Shown here: in pieces, positions 32,028 to 43,182 of the stretch
Layout: each line of letters starts with the position of its first letter
How positions within the stretch are numbered: position 1 is the first letter of the stretch
Assembly (NCBI GenBank): GCA_023091665.1
Contig: JALJCQ010000013.1
Span: 2,790,001 to 2,854,000 of the forward strand
Direction: 5' to 3'
Length of the DNA stretch: 64,000 nt
From: Pythium myriotylum
Taxonomy: Eukaryota > Oomycota > Peronosporomycetes > Pythiales > Pythiaceae
The notes under the pieces: generated by a model
Database searches by the model: none
Told to the model about the DNA's origin: nothing
Seen by the model: only the letters and a program-made list of their open reading frames with translations
Program-made: the position numbers and the translations under genes

Positions 32028-35000
32028 ATGGCGACCGAGCTGCCGGCTGTGCTCGGCGCCGCGCGCGCGCTCTACGGACTGGTAGGAGCTCCGTGGCGAG
32101 AGTTGTGCGGGTAGAAACAGAGAGGCTCACGCGTCGTGGGCGCTGGGTGCGCAGGAAGGAGCCGAGAGACAGCGCGAGGCCAACGCCTTCCTGGTCGAGT
32201 TCGCGCGCACGGAGGTGAGCCGTTGTACCCACGAGCGGCGAGCGCCCTCGTCCACTCTGACGCGCGGCGTGTTGGTTGTTCAGGCGGCCTGGCGGGTCGG
32301 ATTGCAGCTGCTGTGCGACCCGACGCTGGAGACAACGACCGAGACGCTCTTCTTCGCGGCCAACATGCTCCACGCGAAGGTAGGCTCGCGTGCATGCGCA
32401 TCAGCTGCGAGTGACCGCGGAGTTAAGAGTCGACTGTGTGCTCCCTCTAGGCGCGCAAAGAGTGGGCGAAGCTCGCTGAAAGCGATAGGAGATCCATGGT
32501 GGCCATGCTGCAAGGCGTCATCCAGGAGGCGCAGTCGGGGCGACGCCCACCTCTCCAGAACGCGCCGCTATTCAACAAACTGAGCGGGATCCTCGCTATA
32601 GCGCTCTGCTCATCTCCGGACGAGTGTCGTGCTCTGCTGGATACGCTCATTGCCCAGGCCGCCGCGGGGGATGCGGCCACACTGGCTTTCTTCGTGACGT
32701 TTGCGCGGTGCGTGTGTGAAGAACTGGAGGAGGCAGAGCTCACGTTCAACGCCAAGGATGTCATGGAGTTGCACGTAGCCTCCGTGAGTGGTGATGTGGT
32801 TCGAGTCCTCTCTGACATCGTGCTCTCGCCTCAGAATACCGCCCAGGGCGACGCGTTGTTGTGTCTTCGCGTATGGATGAAGCGAGCCGGAACCTCGTTG
32901 ACTCGGCTGTTCACTGGGCAGCCGATTTTACTGCGCGCACTGATAGATACTCTCGATCAACAATCTGCACACTTGAGTGTGAGCGCCGATATTTTGACGC
33001 AAGTCTTCAAGGTCTCCGAGTATCCAGCAGCTTCCCTCCAAGAACAGGCTCTCGAGGCAACAGCGAATGGCCTGCTCGCTCTTCGAGTACCGTACGAAGG
33101 TGCGCTCGCTGCTGAAGAAGAGGAGATCGCGCATGCAATCACAGATGTCGTAGCCACGTTTTGTGAAACTTACACGGACTGGATCATCGACGGCGAATCC
33201 CCAGAAGCTCTGGCACTGGGCGAGTTTATGCTTCACCTCGGACTCCATCCGAAGCGGCAGATTGCGTCACTCACCCTGGAGTTCTGGCTACTTGTGCAGG
33301 AGGAGCCCGTCGCTGAACGCCATGTATTTTTCCGACGTGAAGCATTTGTACGCCTTCTTAGCGTTCTTCTGCAGCAGTGCGAGTATCCGGCGATCCCTGA
33401 AGAAATGGACGAGTTTGACCTTGATGACTTGCTTTCGTATCGTAGCGGTTCTCAGGGTGTGTCGGATGTGTTGGTTGCAACTTTCAGTTTGTTAAGAGAA
33501 GGCTTTCTGGGCCATATATTGAGCCAGGTCGCCGACAATCAACGGAGTTGGCAAGCAGTGGAAGTGTGCATGTTCGCCGTATCGTCTGTGGCGGATGACC
33601 TCAAGAAACGCCTCCTATCGAATGTCCTCAGAACGGACGAGTTGGAGTCGATGATGCAGCAAGTGCTTCAGCTCTTGTTCCAAGTTCCTCCACCCCAGCA
33701 GCATCCAATTGTGATTGCTTCAAGTTCGAAGCTATTAGGTCAGTTTGGAGCCTGGTTCAACGAAAAAGCTGTGAGCTCGGCTTCTGGTGATGGTGTAACT
33801 TTGGTTCTTCAGTACCTAGACCAGGCACTGCACATCGATGGATGCCGTCAAAATGCTGCAAAGAGTTTCATGCAAATCTCAATCTCGTGTGCGCCGTGTC
33901 TCGCGCAATTGTCTCCAACAGTGCTTGCAGCAGCAGTTCTACATTTCCGTGATCGAAGACTTAATATCGATGATCGCTTGATGATGGTGGAAGGCTTGGT
34001 CCGAGTTGCCGCAATCTCGTCTCACTCGACCGCAATTATGCAGGTTTTATTAGACGACGCATTAGGAAGGCTGGATGAAGTGCTTTCTCGCCCGTCTGTG
34101 GGAGGCGAATTCCTCATCCAGGTTGTTCGTGAGGAACTCCAAGTGTTCAGCAAAGCCGTCCGATTTCTTGATGCCCCTCATGACAACGCCGGTGGCAAGG
34201 AACTCACCAAGCGGGTTGTGGAAACGATTTGGCCCCATCTAGAACCCATCTCTGCTCGCTTAAGCTCCAGCGAGGAAGTGATGGGTGCTCTATTTGAGCT
34301 ATACGGTTGGTGCCTTCAGAGTCTTCGAGAAGAGATGGCCCCTCAACTACCCGCAATCGCGAATTTAATCGTGCGTGTCTTCGAAGAGCAACTTTTCGTG
34401 GCGCCACTGGAATGCGGATCTATCACCGTGGACGTGTTTGGGCGGAGTGCTGATCAAGATCCAGCGGTGCTAGACAGTTTCCGCGGTTTGATGGGCGTGC
34501 TGAGCCGTATCTCGTTCCACGTCTTCACAACCCGTGGTGTGGACGAAGCACCCGATGTGTTACGTTCACTCTTCGAGCTAGCGTACCGGTTTCTTCTTTA
34601 TTGTCCGGCGGCAGTGATCACTGCTACTGAGTTTTCGGTGTTGCTCGATCTCTGCCGTGCTTGTGTCGGCAACCAAGATCGCGGGTCGACAAACGCGATG
34701 TTGACGTTTATCATCTATTTATTGAGCGAAAGTCGCGGGAAGCTCGCTCCATTTCAAGCTGCCATTGATCAGTGGATCTGGGCTGAGCCGTCACGCCTCG
34801 AGTTGTGGATTGACTCGGTACTGTTGGCGCTGACCACCAAGACCCCGAGTGTTCTCTATGAATCTGTGAGCCGCTTATTCATGGCACTGTGGATCCCTAC
34901 ATTCCACCAATACGGGTATACAGTCGCGACACTGACAAGCCAGAGTCTCGCTACGAAGGCCGACGCTCTGGGCGCCCAGGAACTCAGTGTGGAAGACCGT

Positions 35001-35150
35001 CAACGAGTGACTCAGCTGTGGTTTAGCTACGCCCAGGAGCCGACCCGGATGGCCGAACGAAAGTTTAGGAGTCTTTGCAGTGACTTCGCAAAGATCTGTC
35101 GCAAAGAGTTGACGTCTGATGCGCTGCTTGGCTACGAGGAAGAGCGCTGA
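32028..35150 (+). CDS. Transportin-3 / importin-13-like nuclear import receptor
   Basis: Four exons: 32028-32081, 32155-32214, 32284-32379 and 32451-35150, joined by 73-, 69- and 71-nt GT-AG introns, giving 969 residues. The start ATG at 32028 gives MATELPAVLGAARALYGL followed by an E-R-Q-R-E-A-N segment, typical of the first helix pair of TNPO3/Mtr10 importins. The second exon pair gives A-A-W-R and F-F-A-A-N-M-L, matching the W-E-I and F-A-A-Q-T-M region of the family. Downstream are HEAT-type helices, with blocks such as LTLEFWLLVQEE, QCEYPAIPEEMDEFD, VEVCMFAVSSVADD and a QNAAKSFMQISISCAPCL block in the family order. The known role is RanGTP-dependent import of SR-type splicing factors and other cargo, and function here is by homology. 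The length is close to human TNPO3 (about 920). The gene converges on the MAPR-like gene 88 bp downstream. Confidence 0.85.
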
Positions 35151-35238
35151 GGGCAAGAGAAGAAGAGAGAAGAAAAATCCTGTTTGGAGCGCACTGCCTA
35201 CTCATGTGCAGCCTCGGCTCGCGCGTCTGCGAGAGCGT

Positions 35239-35917
35239 TTACGAGTCATTTTGTGCGAGCACGCCAACCTGCAGGGCACAACCATGAGTATGTCTTTCCA
35301 CTGCAGTTCGCGGTGGCGTAGGGTCACGTACAATCGGGTACTTTTCGTAGTAGAACAGCTTGGTCTCCTCCATCTCTTTGAGTTTGTCTTCGGAGAGATC
35401 GCTGACGTCATCGGTGATGTCCTACGCAGTCAGTCGCCTTGAGTTTCTCCAGTCGCGTCCATCCATCCGCAATCGCCAGCACGCTCACCTTCTTGTCGAG
35501 GGAGCTGAGCGCGAGCGCGCGCGTGCAGGCCGTGCCCGCGAACTGGTGGTACATCTTGCCGGGGGCGTAGAACTTGGCGCCCGAGGTCACGTCCACGACT
35601 TTGCCGCCGATCGCGAGCAGGATGGGCAGCTCCGGGTCCGTGCCGTCGTACTTCTTGAGCTCTTCGAGCGTGAAGGCGCGCAGCTCGGACGAGTCGGCGG
35701 CCGCGACGTTCTGCTCGGCCTTGGCCTTGGCGCTGGCGCTGTGGAGCGCGTTGAAGGGCCACGGGCACGAGCCGCCGAGCGCCACGAGCTGCTGCTCGAT
35801 CTGCGGCCAGCCGAGCGCCACGGCCGCGACCAGCAGCGCGAGCGAGAGCCAGAGCCACGAGGCCCTGGACTTGGCCTTCGTGGCGGCCGTGGGCTTGGTC
35901 TGCGTCGGAGTCGTCAT
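35239..35917 (-). CDS. MAPR-type cytochrome b5-like heme-binding membrane protein
   Basis: Exons on the minus strand are 35917-35489, 35421-35332 and 35268-35239 (TAA at 35241-35239), with 67- and 63-nt introns; the protein has 182 residues. The unspliced frame hides the true C-terminus. Splicing restores a D-L-S-E-D-K-L segment and a KYPIVGVLAQNDS end, as in PGRMC/MAPR proteins. Residues about 20-40 (SWLWLSLALLVAAVALGW) form a membrane segment. The b5-like fold has FTLEELKKYDG, LLAIGGKVVDVTSG, FYAPGKMYHQFAG and a following C-T-R-A-L-A. Both tyrosines placed like the heme-contacting tyrosines of PGRMC1 are present. I chose the ATG at 35917 because it is the first consistent Met before the membrane helix and an initiator-like CTCATTCT lies just upstream (35930-35923). 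The family acts at the ER or membranes in sterol and P450 metabolism; the role here is inferred. Confidence 0.85.
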
Positions 35918-36098
35918 CGCGGAGAATGAGGACGCGTGGAGACCTCTCCCGGTGGTCGGTCTCATGCGCTGAACCCCCAGCTCGGCTCCGACGACCTCCG
36001 CTAGCGAATAAAAAGCTGGCGCAGGACTCACGTCATCATCCGCCAAAGCAGGGAGCGCAGTACTTCCTCGCTCTCAACCCCCAAGCGCCGGAACCGCC

Positions 36099-36977
36099 AT
36101 GCTGACCCCGGGCGCCAAGTCGGTCGTCGCCGGCTCCGTGGCGGGCATGGCGAGCGTCGTGGTCTGCCACCCGTTCGACACCATCCGCACGCGCCTGCAG
36201 ATCTCGCCGCAGCGCTTCCGAGGCTTCTTCGACTGCGCGGCGCAGACCGTCCGCCGCGAGTCCGTCCGCGCGCTCTACAAGGGCTTCGTGCCGCCCTTCT
36301 TCAGCCAGGCCGTCTACAAGTCGGTCATCTTCACGACCTCCGCCACGCTGCGCAACGACGTGCTGCCCAACTGCGCGCCGCTGCAGCCCGTCCTCTCGCC
36401 CTCGATCATCTCGCTCACGGGCGGCGCCATCGCCGGCGGACTCAACGCCGTCATCGTCGCGCCCGTCGAGCTCGTGCGCAACCGCCTCCAAGTGCAGTAC
36501 GAGCACGAGAGCGCGACCAAGAGATACAGAGGAACCTTCCACTGCGTCCTCCAGGTCGCCAAGACCGAAGGGCTCGGCGCCTTCTGGCGCGGACTCTCGA
36601 CCACCATCCTGCGCGACTCGCTCGGCGTCGCGTGCTATTTCCTAGGCTTTGATTTCGCCAAGCAGCAGCTCCTGCGAAGAACCCAACTGAGTGAGACAGG
36701 CGTGCTTCTCGCTGCCGGGGCGTGTGGAGGGATCAGCTTTTGGGCGGTGGCGCTGCCTTTCGACACCATCAAGACTCTGATCCAGGTCGACTCGACCCAG
36801 GGCAAGTACACGGGCTTTGTGTCGTCCACTGTTCAGCTCGTGCGCGAGTTCGGTGTCTCGCACCTTTTCCGGGGATGGCAAGCGGCGTTTTCGCGTGGCA
36901 TCCCGAGTGCAGCAATCACGTTCTATGCCTTTGACCGAACGACGAAGTGGCTGGATGCACGCGAGGCTGGCCTGTAG
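36099..36977 (+). CDS. Mitochondrial carrier (SLC25 family)
   Basis: A single exon encodes 292 residues, the usual carrier length. Three tandem repeats of about 100 residues each carry the signature P-x-D/E-x-x-R/K: HPFDTIRTRLQ near residue 24, APVELVRNRLQ in repeat 2 and LPFDTIKTLIQ in repeat 3. Each is followed by an aromatic-glycine matrix motif (Y-K-G, W-R-G, F-R-G). The protein should sit in the mitochondrial inner membrane. The E-L-V-R in repeat 2 resembles the carnitine/ornithine/basic amino acid branch, but substrate cannot be assigned from sequence alone. The gene is divergent from the MAPR-like gene, with 181 bp between start codons, and convergent with the flavodoxin-like gene 81 bp downstream. 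The ATG at 36099 follows ACCGCC, a good context. Confidence 0.9.
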   Translation: MLTPGAKSVVAGSVAGMASVVVCHPFDTIRTRLQISPQRFRGFFDCAAQTVRRESVRALYKGFVPPFFSQAVYKSVIFTTSATLRNDVLPNCAPLQPVLSPSIISLTGGAIAGGLNAVIVAPVELVRNRLQVQYEHESATKRYRGTFHCVLQVAKTEGLGAFWRGLSTTILRDSLGVACYFLGFDFAKQQLLRRTQLSETGVLLAAGACGGISFWAVALPFDTIKTLIQVDSTQGKYTGFVSSTVQLVREFGVSHLFRGWQAAFSRGIPSAAITFYAFDRTTKWLDAREAGL

Positions 36978-37058
36978 CGAGCGAGCAGCAAATCCATTAT
37001 AGAATACAACGAATCAGAAATATGCGACGGTGGACTGGACTCTACTCGACGACTATCG

Positions 37059-37984
37059 TCACGAGCTGCTACCAGTGATCAGTGCAGATGCCACGGACGC
37101 CACGCGGTGTCCGAGTCCTTCGGCTTTGTCCTTGAACATTTCATTGAGTTCATCGGGACTACTCGGATAGCAACTGGACGGAAAATCCTGGCGCTTGGGA
37201 CCATCTCGCAAGAGAGGCTGGAAAGGGCCTTCTGATACGATCGCCGACGCACCGAACGCGCTCGTCCAGCGTTCACCTCCCACGATCACCATCCGGAAAA
37301 TGAGCATCGAGTGAAGGAGATTGACCATCGTGAGCTCTTCGCCAGATGACATCCCTCCACCGGTGACGAATGCAGCGCCGACTTTGCGGCTTAGATCCTT
37401 GGAGAAGTCCCACTTGGCCATGAACGCGCTCATCTGCGAACGGAACTAATGAGTCATGGGTGATGAATGCGAAAGCTGCAGCGTGAACGCACCTTGGGCT
37501 CAACGTTGGCATTGACGACATGGGAACCGAGAATCACCGCATCGGCCCACAACACGTCGTCTTCGAAGAACGCGTCATCCACGACTTTCGTGCGCAGCTG
37601 CTCAGGCTGCGCGACGGCTCGGAGGACGCCTTTCTCGACGGCTCGAGCGAGCTTGCTCAGATGCGTTCCGTTCGAGTACACTATGAGCACGCGAGCTCCT
37701 GACGTCGAGGCGCCAGATGACCGCGACAACGAGGACACGGCAGGCTCGGCCGACTGCCGCGACGACGGTTGAGGGAATTGCTGGAGGTTGACGAGCAGCT
37801 CCGAGGACAGAGAAGAGACCCGCCAGAGGGCCGCCGACGACGCCGCGTTCAGCAGGACCAAGGCCAGCAGCGCCACGCGCGGCAGCGTCCAGAAGCGGAG
37901 AGGCGCCTCGTCGCTGGCCAGCGGAGCGCTGGGCGGCGTCGTGGTCGGCAGGAGCGGCGTGCGTTCGGCGTGAGCTGAGCCCAT
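37059..37984 (-). CDS. Membrane-anchored WrbA/flavodoxin-like protein
   Basis: Two exons, 37984-37493 and 37433-37059, are joined by a 59-nt intron (GTGCGT...TCGCAG) to give 288 residues. The join reads ...HVVNANVEPK then MSAFMAKWDFSKDL, matching the region of WrbA-like NAD(P)H:quinone oxidoreductases in which the FMN-binding loop is followed by M-x-x-F. VLIVYSNGTHLSKLARAVEKG is the flavodoxin P-loop strand; AAFVTGGGMSSGEELT is the second phosphate/FMN loop. Residues about 31-54 (FWTLPRVALLALVLLNAASSAALW) form a single membrane helix, so this looks like a type II membrane protein with a Ser-rich linker before the catalytic domain. Soluble WrbA proteins are about 200 residues, so the anchor is additional. 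A TCATTCC initiator-like element lies about 25 bp upstream of the ATG. Quinone reduction is inferred. Confidence 0.8.
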
Positions 37985-38342
37985 GCTGGCGATCTTCTGC
38001 CAGGAATGACACGGTAGTATTTTGTGACGAATCGCAAAATAGCACTCGAGGTTCTGTCTGATAAGTTCGGTTTTTGCATCCCGAATAAAAGCCGTTCAGT
38101 TGGGGATGATTTGTTCTATCAGTACATGGCAGCCACCTACTGATATTAATATTCAGATGCCCGTCGCCAAAATGCCGCGCCACCTCCGTGCCCGCCTACT
38201 GCGTTTGGGTGGCGTCTGCGATGCAGCGACGCTCTCTCCTAGCGACAGACTGCAATCTCTACCTCGGTAGCTGAGGTGGAGGGACATGGTTAAGGCGCTG
38301 GCGTGGAGTGTCGATTCGCGCGATGAATTCGGTCATCACAAT
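37985..38342. other. Intergenic spacer, no gene seen
   Basis: This 358-bp spacer holds the promoter side of the flavodoxin-like gene. It ends in atcacaat at 38335-38342, the left copy of the probable hAT target-site duplication. No coding signal was seen. Confidence 0.6.
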
Positions 38343-38368
38343 CAGTGTTCCTCACAATATCAATATGT

Positions 38369-38401
38369 ATTGATTGGGTCATTTTTTTCGACCCAATCAA
38401 T
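38369..38401. repeat. Subterminal hairpin inside the hAT element
   Basis: attgattgggtc (38369-38380) and gacccaatcaat (38390-38401) form a perfect 12-bp inverted repeat around a 9-nt T-rich loop, 26 bp inside the left end of the element. Subterminal palindromes or repeats often bind hAT transposases; that role is inferred. Confidence 0.6.
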
Positions 38402-38544
38402 TATTGCCCAATATCAATACTTTTTCCAATATCCGTGAATAAACGTGGAGTTCAGTCTGTGCGTGCTTTCTTCTTCCCGTTCTCGCTGTAAGTAATCGCA
38501 TCCTCTCAGAGAGCTTCAGCAACAGTTTACACGCCTCACAGACA

Positions 38545-39090
38545 GTCATTATAATCGAGAATGAGGGGCTTCTTGAGCGTCGCGGGATACAAGCGGTGTC
38601 GTCGTTCTCTCACGATAAGGCCAGCCGAGAAAAGAGGCGTTCAACCTCGTCAGATCCACTGCAGATTGGTGTATGCCGAAGTATTCGTGTTTGCAACTGA
38701 CCCGCACTCGTCCGCAAAAGACATATCCACATCCTCGTCGTCGCTGTCGATCTCAACACGTTCCAATCTCCTCAAGCTAATGGCTTCGGCTGCAGTGAGG
38801 CTCTCCTCATCTCCTCGCAACACTTTAACGATGCTGCTCTCGAAGTATGGTGACTTGAGAACGATCTTTCCAGGCCCTCAGGTAGTTTGAGCTACTTAGT
38901 GAGTCTCCGCAGCTGCAGTTTTGGACATGAAGCTGTCAAAGAGTGCTTTAATGTCCGACATTGTTGGTGTCAATTTGGCATTCTTCAAAGTCCTGTGGTT
39001 GACAGAGTCATCATCTTCGCAATCTTCGCCAGTCGTTACATCCTCCCAATCATGAACAGGACAAGCTTGTAGGCGGTCGGTGATACAGTG
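38545..39090 (-). pseudogene. hAT transposase C-terminal (dimerisation domain) relic
   Basis: On the minus strand one reads SPYFESSIVKVLRGDEE, LTAAEAISLRRLE, an acidic D-D-E-D-V-D stretch, then S-D-E-V-E-R-L-F-S (codons at 38628-38642 and just above). After an apparent 2-nt insertion the frame resumes as G-L-I-V-R-E-R-R and Y-P-A-T-L-K-K-P-L-I-L-D-Y-N. E-R-L-F-S followed by a rule of this kind is the conserved hAT dimerisation motif. In-frame stops interrupt it (for example after K-T-A-A-A-E-T-H and after N-L-Q-W-I). It is not expected to produce a functional enzyme. Confidence 0.75.
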
Positions 39091-39647
39091 GTCTGTATTC
39101 CTTTAGCTTCGGCAAAGGGAAGAATGAGCACTAGGATCGATGGAGCAACTCAGGGTGGTGAGGCTCCCACCGCCACCAAGATGAGAATGGAGTCTCCCAT
39201 CCATCCAAATTGATCATCACGAGCTGATCACAACGGGGACACAGATCGGCTGGCTGGTGGGCACAAGGTTCGTCTCGGGCGACGATGATTCCTGGACGGC
39301 GTTATTTGGGGGTATTGAAGCTGGCCCCAATAAATCATTTCAGCTAGATTTATTGATAATATCGGTAGTCCAATATATTGTTGAGGAACACTGCTCACAA
39401 TCCGCACTACAGGACGCTAAAGGACTGTATCGGCAGCAGATTCGTTACGTAGATGCCCCCCGCCACGTACTGTACGCACACGTACGATCCTCCGTTCGAG
39501 CCAGGCTGCGGGGATGTGGACTCTGACAGCTTGTGTCCTATGCGGTGCAATTTCTCAGACTTAAGTCAGCGACAGCGTCAATGTCTTGGTATGGGGTGGA
39601 CAAACTCCAGGGAAGCAGGCTGTATTCCGGATCGATCAGTTGATAAT

Positions 39648-42600
39648 CTAGGCGTCTGCCTTGGCCACAGGCGCAAAATGATACCCGCAGTCTCCAATCG
39701 TGCCCGGGCCACCCTTGCCGTCGCTGCTGCCGTACTGTGAGTCGCACTCGCAGATGCCTGTGGCGAAGTCGCACTTGCCGTGGTTCGAGCAGAAGGCGTT
39801 CTCGCGAGTCCCTTTGACGGATGTCAGGCCTCCAAGAGTGTCCCCGCCGCTCGCGACCACGAGAAGGCCAGACCCGTCGTTGCCGTTACCATTGATGCTG
39901 TCTCGCAGCCTCGTGTTGGAGGTTCGTAGAGGAGGTAGATCGCCGAGTTCTCTCAGGAAGTCGATCGATATCACCGTGCCGACAGCTGAACAGGCCACAT
40001 TTCCAACCGAGAACACCACGGTGACCTCACGGATCGTGGCGATGGCTTCAAGTGCTGCCTTGACATCCCCTGTGCTCGCGCTGGACGATATGTCCGCCGT
40101 CGTTTGATCCCGGAAGATTAACGAAAAGCTGCCTCCCGTGGCGAAGCACTGCACGAGTTGCCGTTCTGCCACGTCATCGTACGTGGATGGATCGTCTCCT
40201 CGTGGGCATTCCCGTAGCGAGCAATCATAGCCAAAAAAGCCCGCGTCGCAAAGACAGCTGCGGATCTTGCTGCGATCCCACGTCACTGGGTTGTTAGGGT
40301 CAGAGCCGTACGTGTACCCAGCGATCTGCCCCTTGACTGTCACAAGTGGTGCGAGGTCGTTCAAAGTGAGGCACTGACCGTTGGCGGAGCATTCGCTGGA
40401 GGACCCTCCACACAACACTACAAACCCCAAATACGTCAGACACAAGTGGAATAGATCCACCGCAGCATCGGCTTACTCAGTTCGCATGCTGTGCCGGTGT
40501 ACGGTCGTGGGCATTTGCACATTCCGTTACTGCGGTCACATGTACCGACTCCACTGCACTCGCGCATTCGCTTGTGCGCAATGTTGTCGGCCGTGGGGTA
40601 GTCAAACCAGGCGATACCTGTCGGACACAGTCGTTCAGAGCAGTCACCGCTACGCCAGCCTTTCGCGCATGAGCATCGGTAGGACGGAGCACCGGAACAT
40701 GTGCCGTGGCCGCTGCAAGCCAAGTCTCCTGGACAGCTAACGGGGATGCGCGAGGTTCCGCCACAATCCCCACGGTTGACAAGGGCTGTATTCGTTCCTC
40801 CACCGGTGCGTCCTGAGCTGCTCATGTACCCAAGGAAGCAGTAACACCGCCCGAGCTTGGATTCGTCGCATATACCGCGATTTGAACACACATTGCTTTC
40901 TTTCGTCCCATCCACCGACGTAACGCTTCCCACAGCCTGGCCTGCTCCGACAGACATGATACTCGAGCCGGGCGTGAGCTGGCTGCCGTCAACTACCACT
41001 GTAGGCAAGCTAGTGCGCGAAAACACGTCAGTGCCGAGCAGACCAAACAAACAAAACAAAAAAAGCGTTCGCGTAAATACGTACTTGCCGAAATTCTGCG
41101 TGAACGTGATACTCATGATGTTTGGTGGGCTCTCACATGCTTGGGCACCGGAGTTTGTGATCTGAACGCCTTGTATCGAAGGCATCGCTTCAAGAATCGC
41201 CTTGACACGATTCGGAGAGGCTTGCGCATGGATAGGCGACGAAGTATCTCCTCTAAAAGACACCGTAAAGCCACCACCGCCTTGAACAATCTGCCTCGTG
41301 ATTTGACGGGTCGGATCCGGCGTGTAAGTTTGATCCAACGCGATACATGTTACCCCTCGTACAACCTCAGTGAACGATGCGGCGAGGCGTAAGCGGTTGG
41401 ATATGTGGCTGAGTCCGTTCACTCCGCCATTTGTAAGGTCCGCACTAATTTCTGCCAAGTCACCGTCACCTCTAGCGCCAGTCGACTTCACCACAACGAA
41501 GTCAATTGTGATTGTATTACCTGTCGTCGTGCAAGCCGCTGAGTTGCCAGTGGTGAAGTTGACGTCAATGTCAATGAGATACGGTACTACGGCAAGAATC
41601 CCTGCACGCAAGTCTGGCGCCGAGACGCTAAACGGAATATCTGTGACCTTCGTGCCATCTTCGAAGGTCAATGCAAACTTCCCACTCGTCGCAGAACATT
41701 CTATTTGCTGTCGCTCAATCGTGCGACACGTGTCGATGCCCTTCACTACCTCTTTTGTCTCGGTGTCGATGAATCCATTGCCACCCAGCAGGAATAGACC
41801 TATGAGCCCTTTTGCGTCCAAGTTCGAGAACGAGATGGTGGGAATATCGCCAAAGTAGTCGCGGTGCCAGAGTTGCACGAATTGCATGGTCACGAACGTT
41901 CCCGTTGCCGAACATACCGTAAGTGATCCCGAAAAGCTTACTGCAACAGTGCCAACGAAGGCAATTGTCGAGAGCGCGTTCGTGAAAGTGTTGAGATCGG
42001 CATTGAATGGGATTCCGCGCACAGTGGAGTTGCCGAGCGTGAGCGAAAATGATCCGGCGTCGGCTGCGCAGATAAACTGCTGGACCTCGTTTACCTTCCA
42101 CTTTAGAATGATAGCGTTTTGTGCAGTGTTGGTCGGGGGGAAGGTGATACTCCAGTCGATTTGCGTGGTGCTTGTGTCCGTTCGCACGACGGTCACAGCC
42201 GCGACCCCTGTGAGAGCCAAGAGGGAGTTCGCCACTGACGTGCCGAATGAATCGAGACTTGCAAGCGCCTGAAAAGAGATTGGCCTTGTATATTGTTTCC
42301 CAAAGGTGATGAGGAAAGTGCCTTGGGTAAGCGGGGCGTCAGATCGGAGCGTGATCGTCTGTTGCGTATATGTTGTCGCACATTGGATGAGCTGAACTTC
42401 GTTCACTTGGCCAGTCGTGAGCGGGTCATCGCCGACTGGACAGCGCTTCACCGCGCAGCTTGGACCGTGGAAACCCACGTCGCACCGACAACCGCGAATA
42501 ATGTCAGCATCCCAGACGCTGTCATATCTGAACACCCCTGCGTCATATAACTCACGGGAAAGTACTTCGTTCTGCGCGTGCTCTTGCATCGTGAGACACC

Positions 42601-42958
42601 TGCCTCGCAGGAGGCAGTTCTCAGGACAGTCAACAAGTTGGCAGGCGCTCCCAGAGAACCCTTGCTGGCAAACGCACGTGCCTGAATCAGTCGAGCAGAT
42701 GCCTCGACCCGAGCACTCCACGGGGCTGTGGGCGTCGTCGTTGCCTTGCACGATTCCCCATGCCTTCCCTACCGGGCACCTGCGCTTCGAACAATCGTGG
42801 CCGAAGAAGCCTTCAAAGCAGCGACAGACGTTGTACGTGTCACAGAGGCCATTGCCCGAGCAGGCATTCGTGCAGACGCCATCGGCCTGCGACGAGAGCG
42901 AGGTCAGCAAGAGTCCAAGCGCCACGACCCCTGTAAGTGCGAGTCGACAGCGCCGCAT
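39648..42958 (-). CDS. Secreted EGF-like protein resembling Sig1/Ocm mastigoneme proteins
   Basis: Exons are 42958-41085, 41009-40477 and 40417-39648 with introns of 75 nt (in frame, hence invisible as a break) and 59 nt; the product has 1058 residues. The start at 42958 gives MRRCRLALTGVVALGLLLTS, a clear signal peptide, and the open frame upstream of it is ignored. EGF-like units (C-S-G-N-G-L-C, CRCFEGFFGHDC, C-S-G-R-G-I-C, CVCQQGFSGSAC, and again in the middle and C-terminal parts) alternate with about 120-residue modules of the form Q-x-I-x-C-x-A-x-x-G-x-F-x-L-x-F ... A-C-S-x-x-G-T ... F-G-D-L/I-P. CPVGDDPLTTGQVNEVQLIQC and CPRGDDPSTYDD mark the module starts. I associate this combination with stramenopile Sig1/Ocm proteins of tubular flagellar hairs, from memory of the family. 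It has no membrane anchor. The gene is divergent from the IQ-motif gene. Confidence 0.7.
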
Positions 42959-43182
42959 GGCCGTCAACGCAGTCGTAGTGGATAGACAGGCAGCGACTCT
43001 CGCTTGCCGGGCGCGATGGGCTATTTCGCGAAGTCGTGCTCCGCCGTTTCGAAGCTCCTCGGACGGGCAGTTGCAGTGTACCCATTTGGGATTTGCAACA
43101 TGGATACACTTTTGCCAAATCTGAGTCTGTTTCGCATCAGATTCCCATCGTCTGAGTCGAAGCTCGAGAAGAAAGCGGCAAA
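42959..43182. other. Divergent promoter region between EGF-like and IQ-motif genes
   Basis: This 224-bp spacer separates two start codons facing away from each other, so both promoters must lie here or overlap the coding ends. I see no clear initiator match. Confidence 0.5.

Larger units (their letters stand above)
38343..39393 (-). mobile_element. Degenerate hAT-family DNA transposon
   Basis: The left end starts CAGTGTTCCTCACAATAT at 38343. The right end (39393, minus strand) reads CAGTGTTCCTCAACAATAT, so the terminal inverted repeats match over 18 bases with one single-base gap. The element is flanked by 8-bp sequences atcacaat (38335-38342) and ctcacaat (39394-39401), 7 of 8 identical, the duplication length expected for hAT insertion. 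The interior minus strand carries a broken transposase C-terminus (see pseudogene). Total length is 1051 bp, too short for an intact autonomous hAT element, so it is internally deleted and decayed. Confidence 0.85.

Noticed and set aside
38561..38890. A plus-strand open frame of 109 residues inside the hAT element.
   Set aside because: The minus strand holds the transposase relic; this frame is its shadow.
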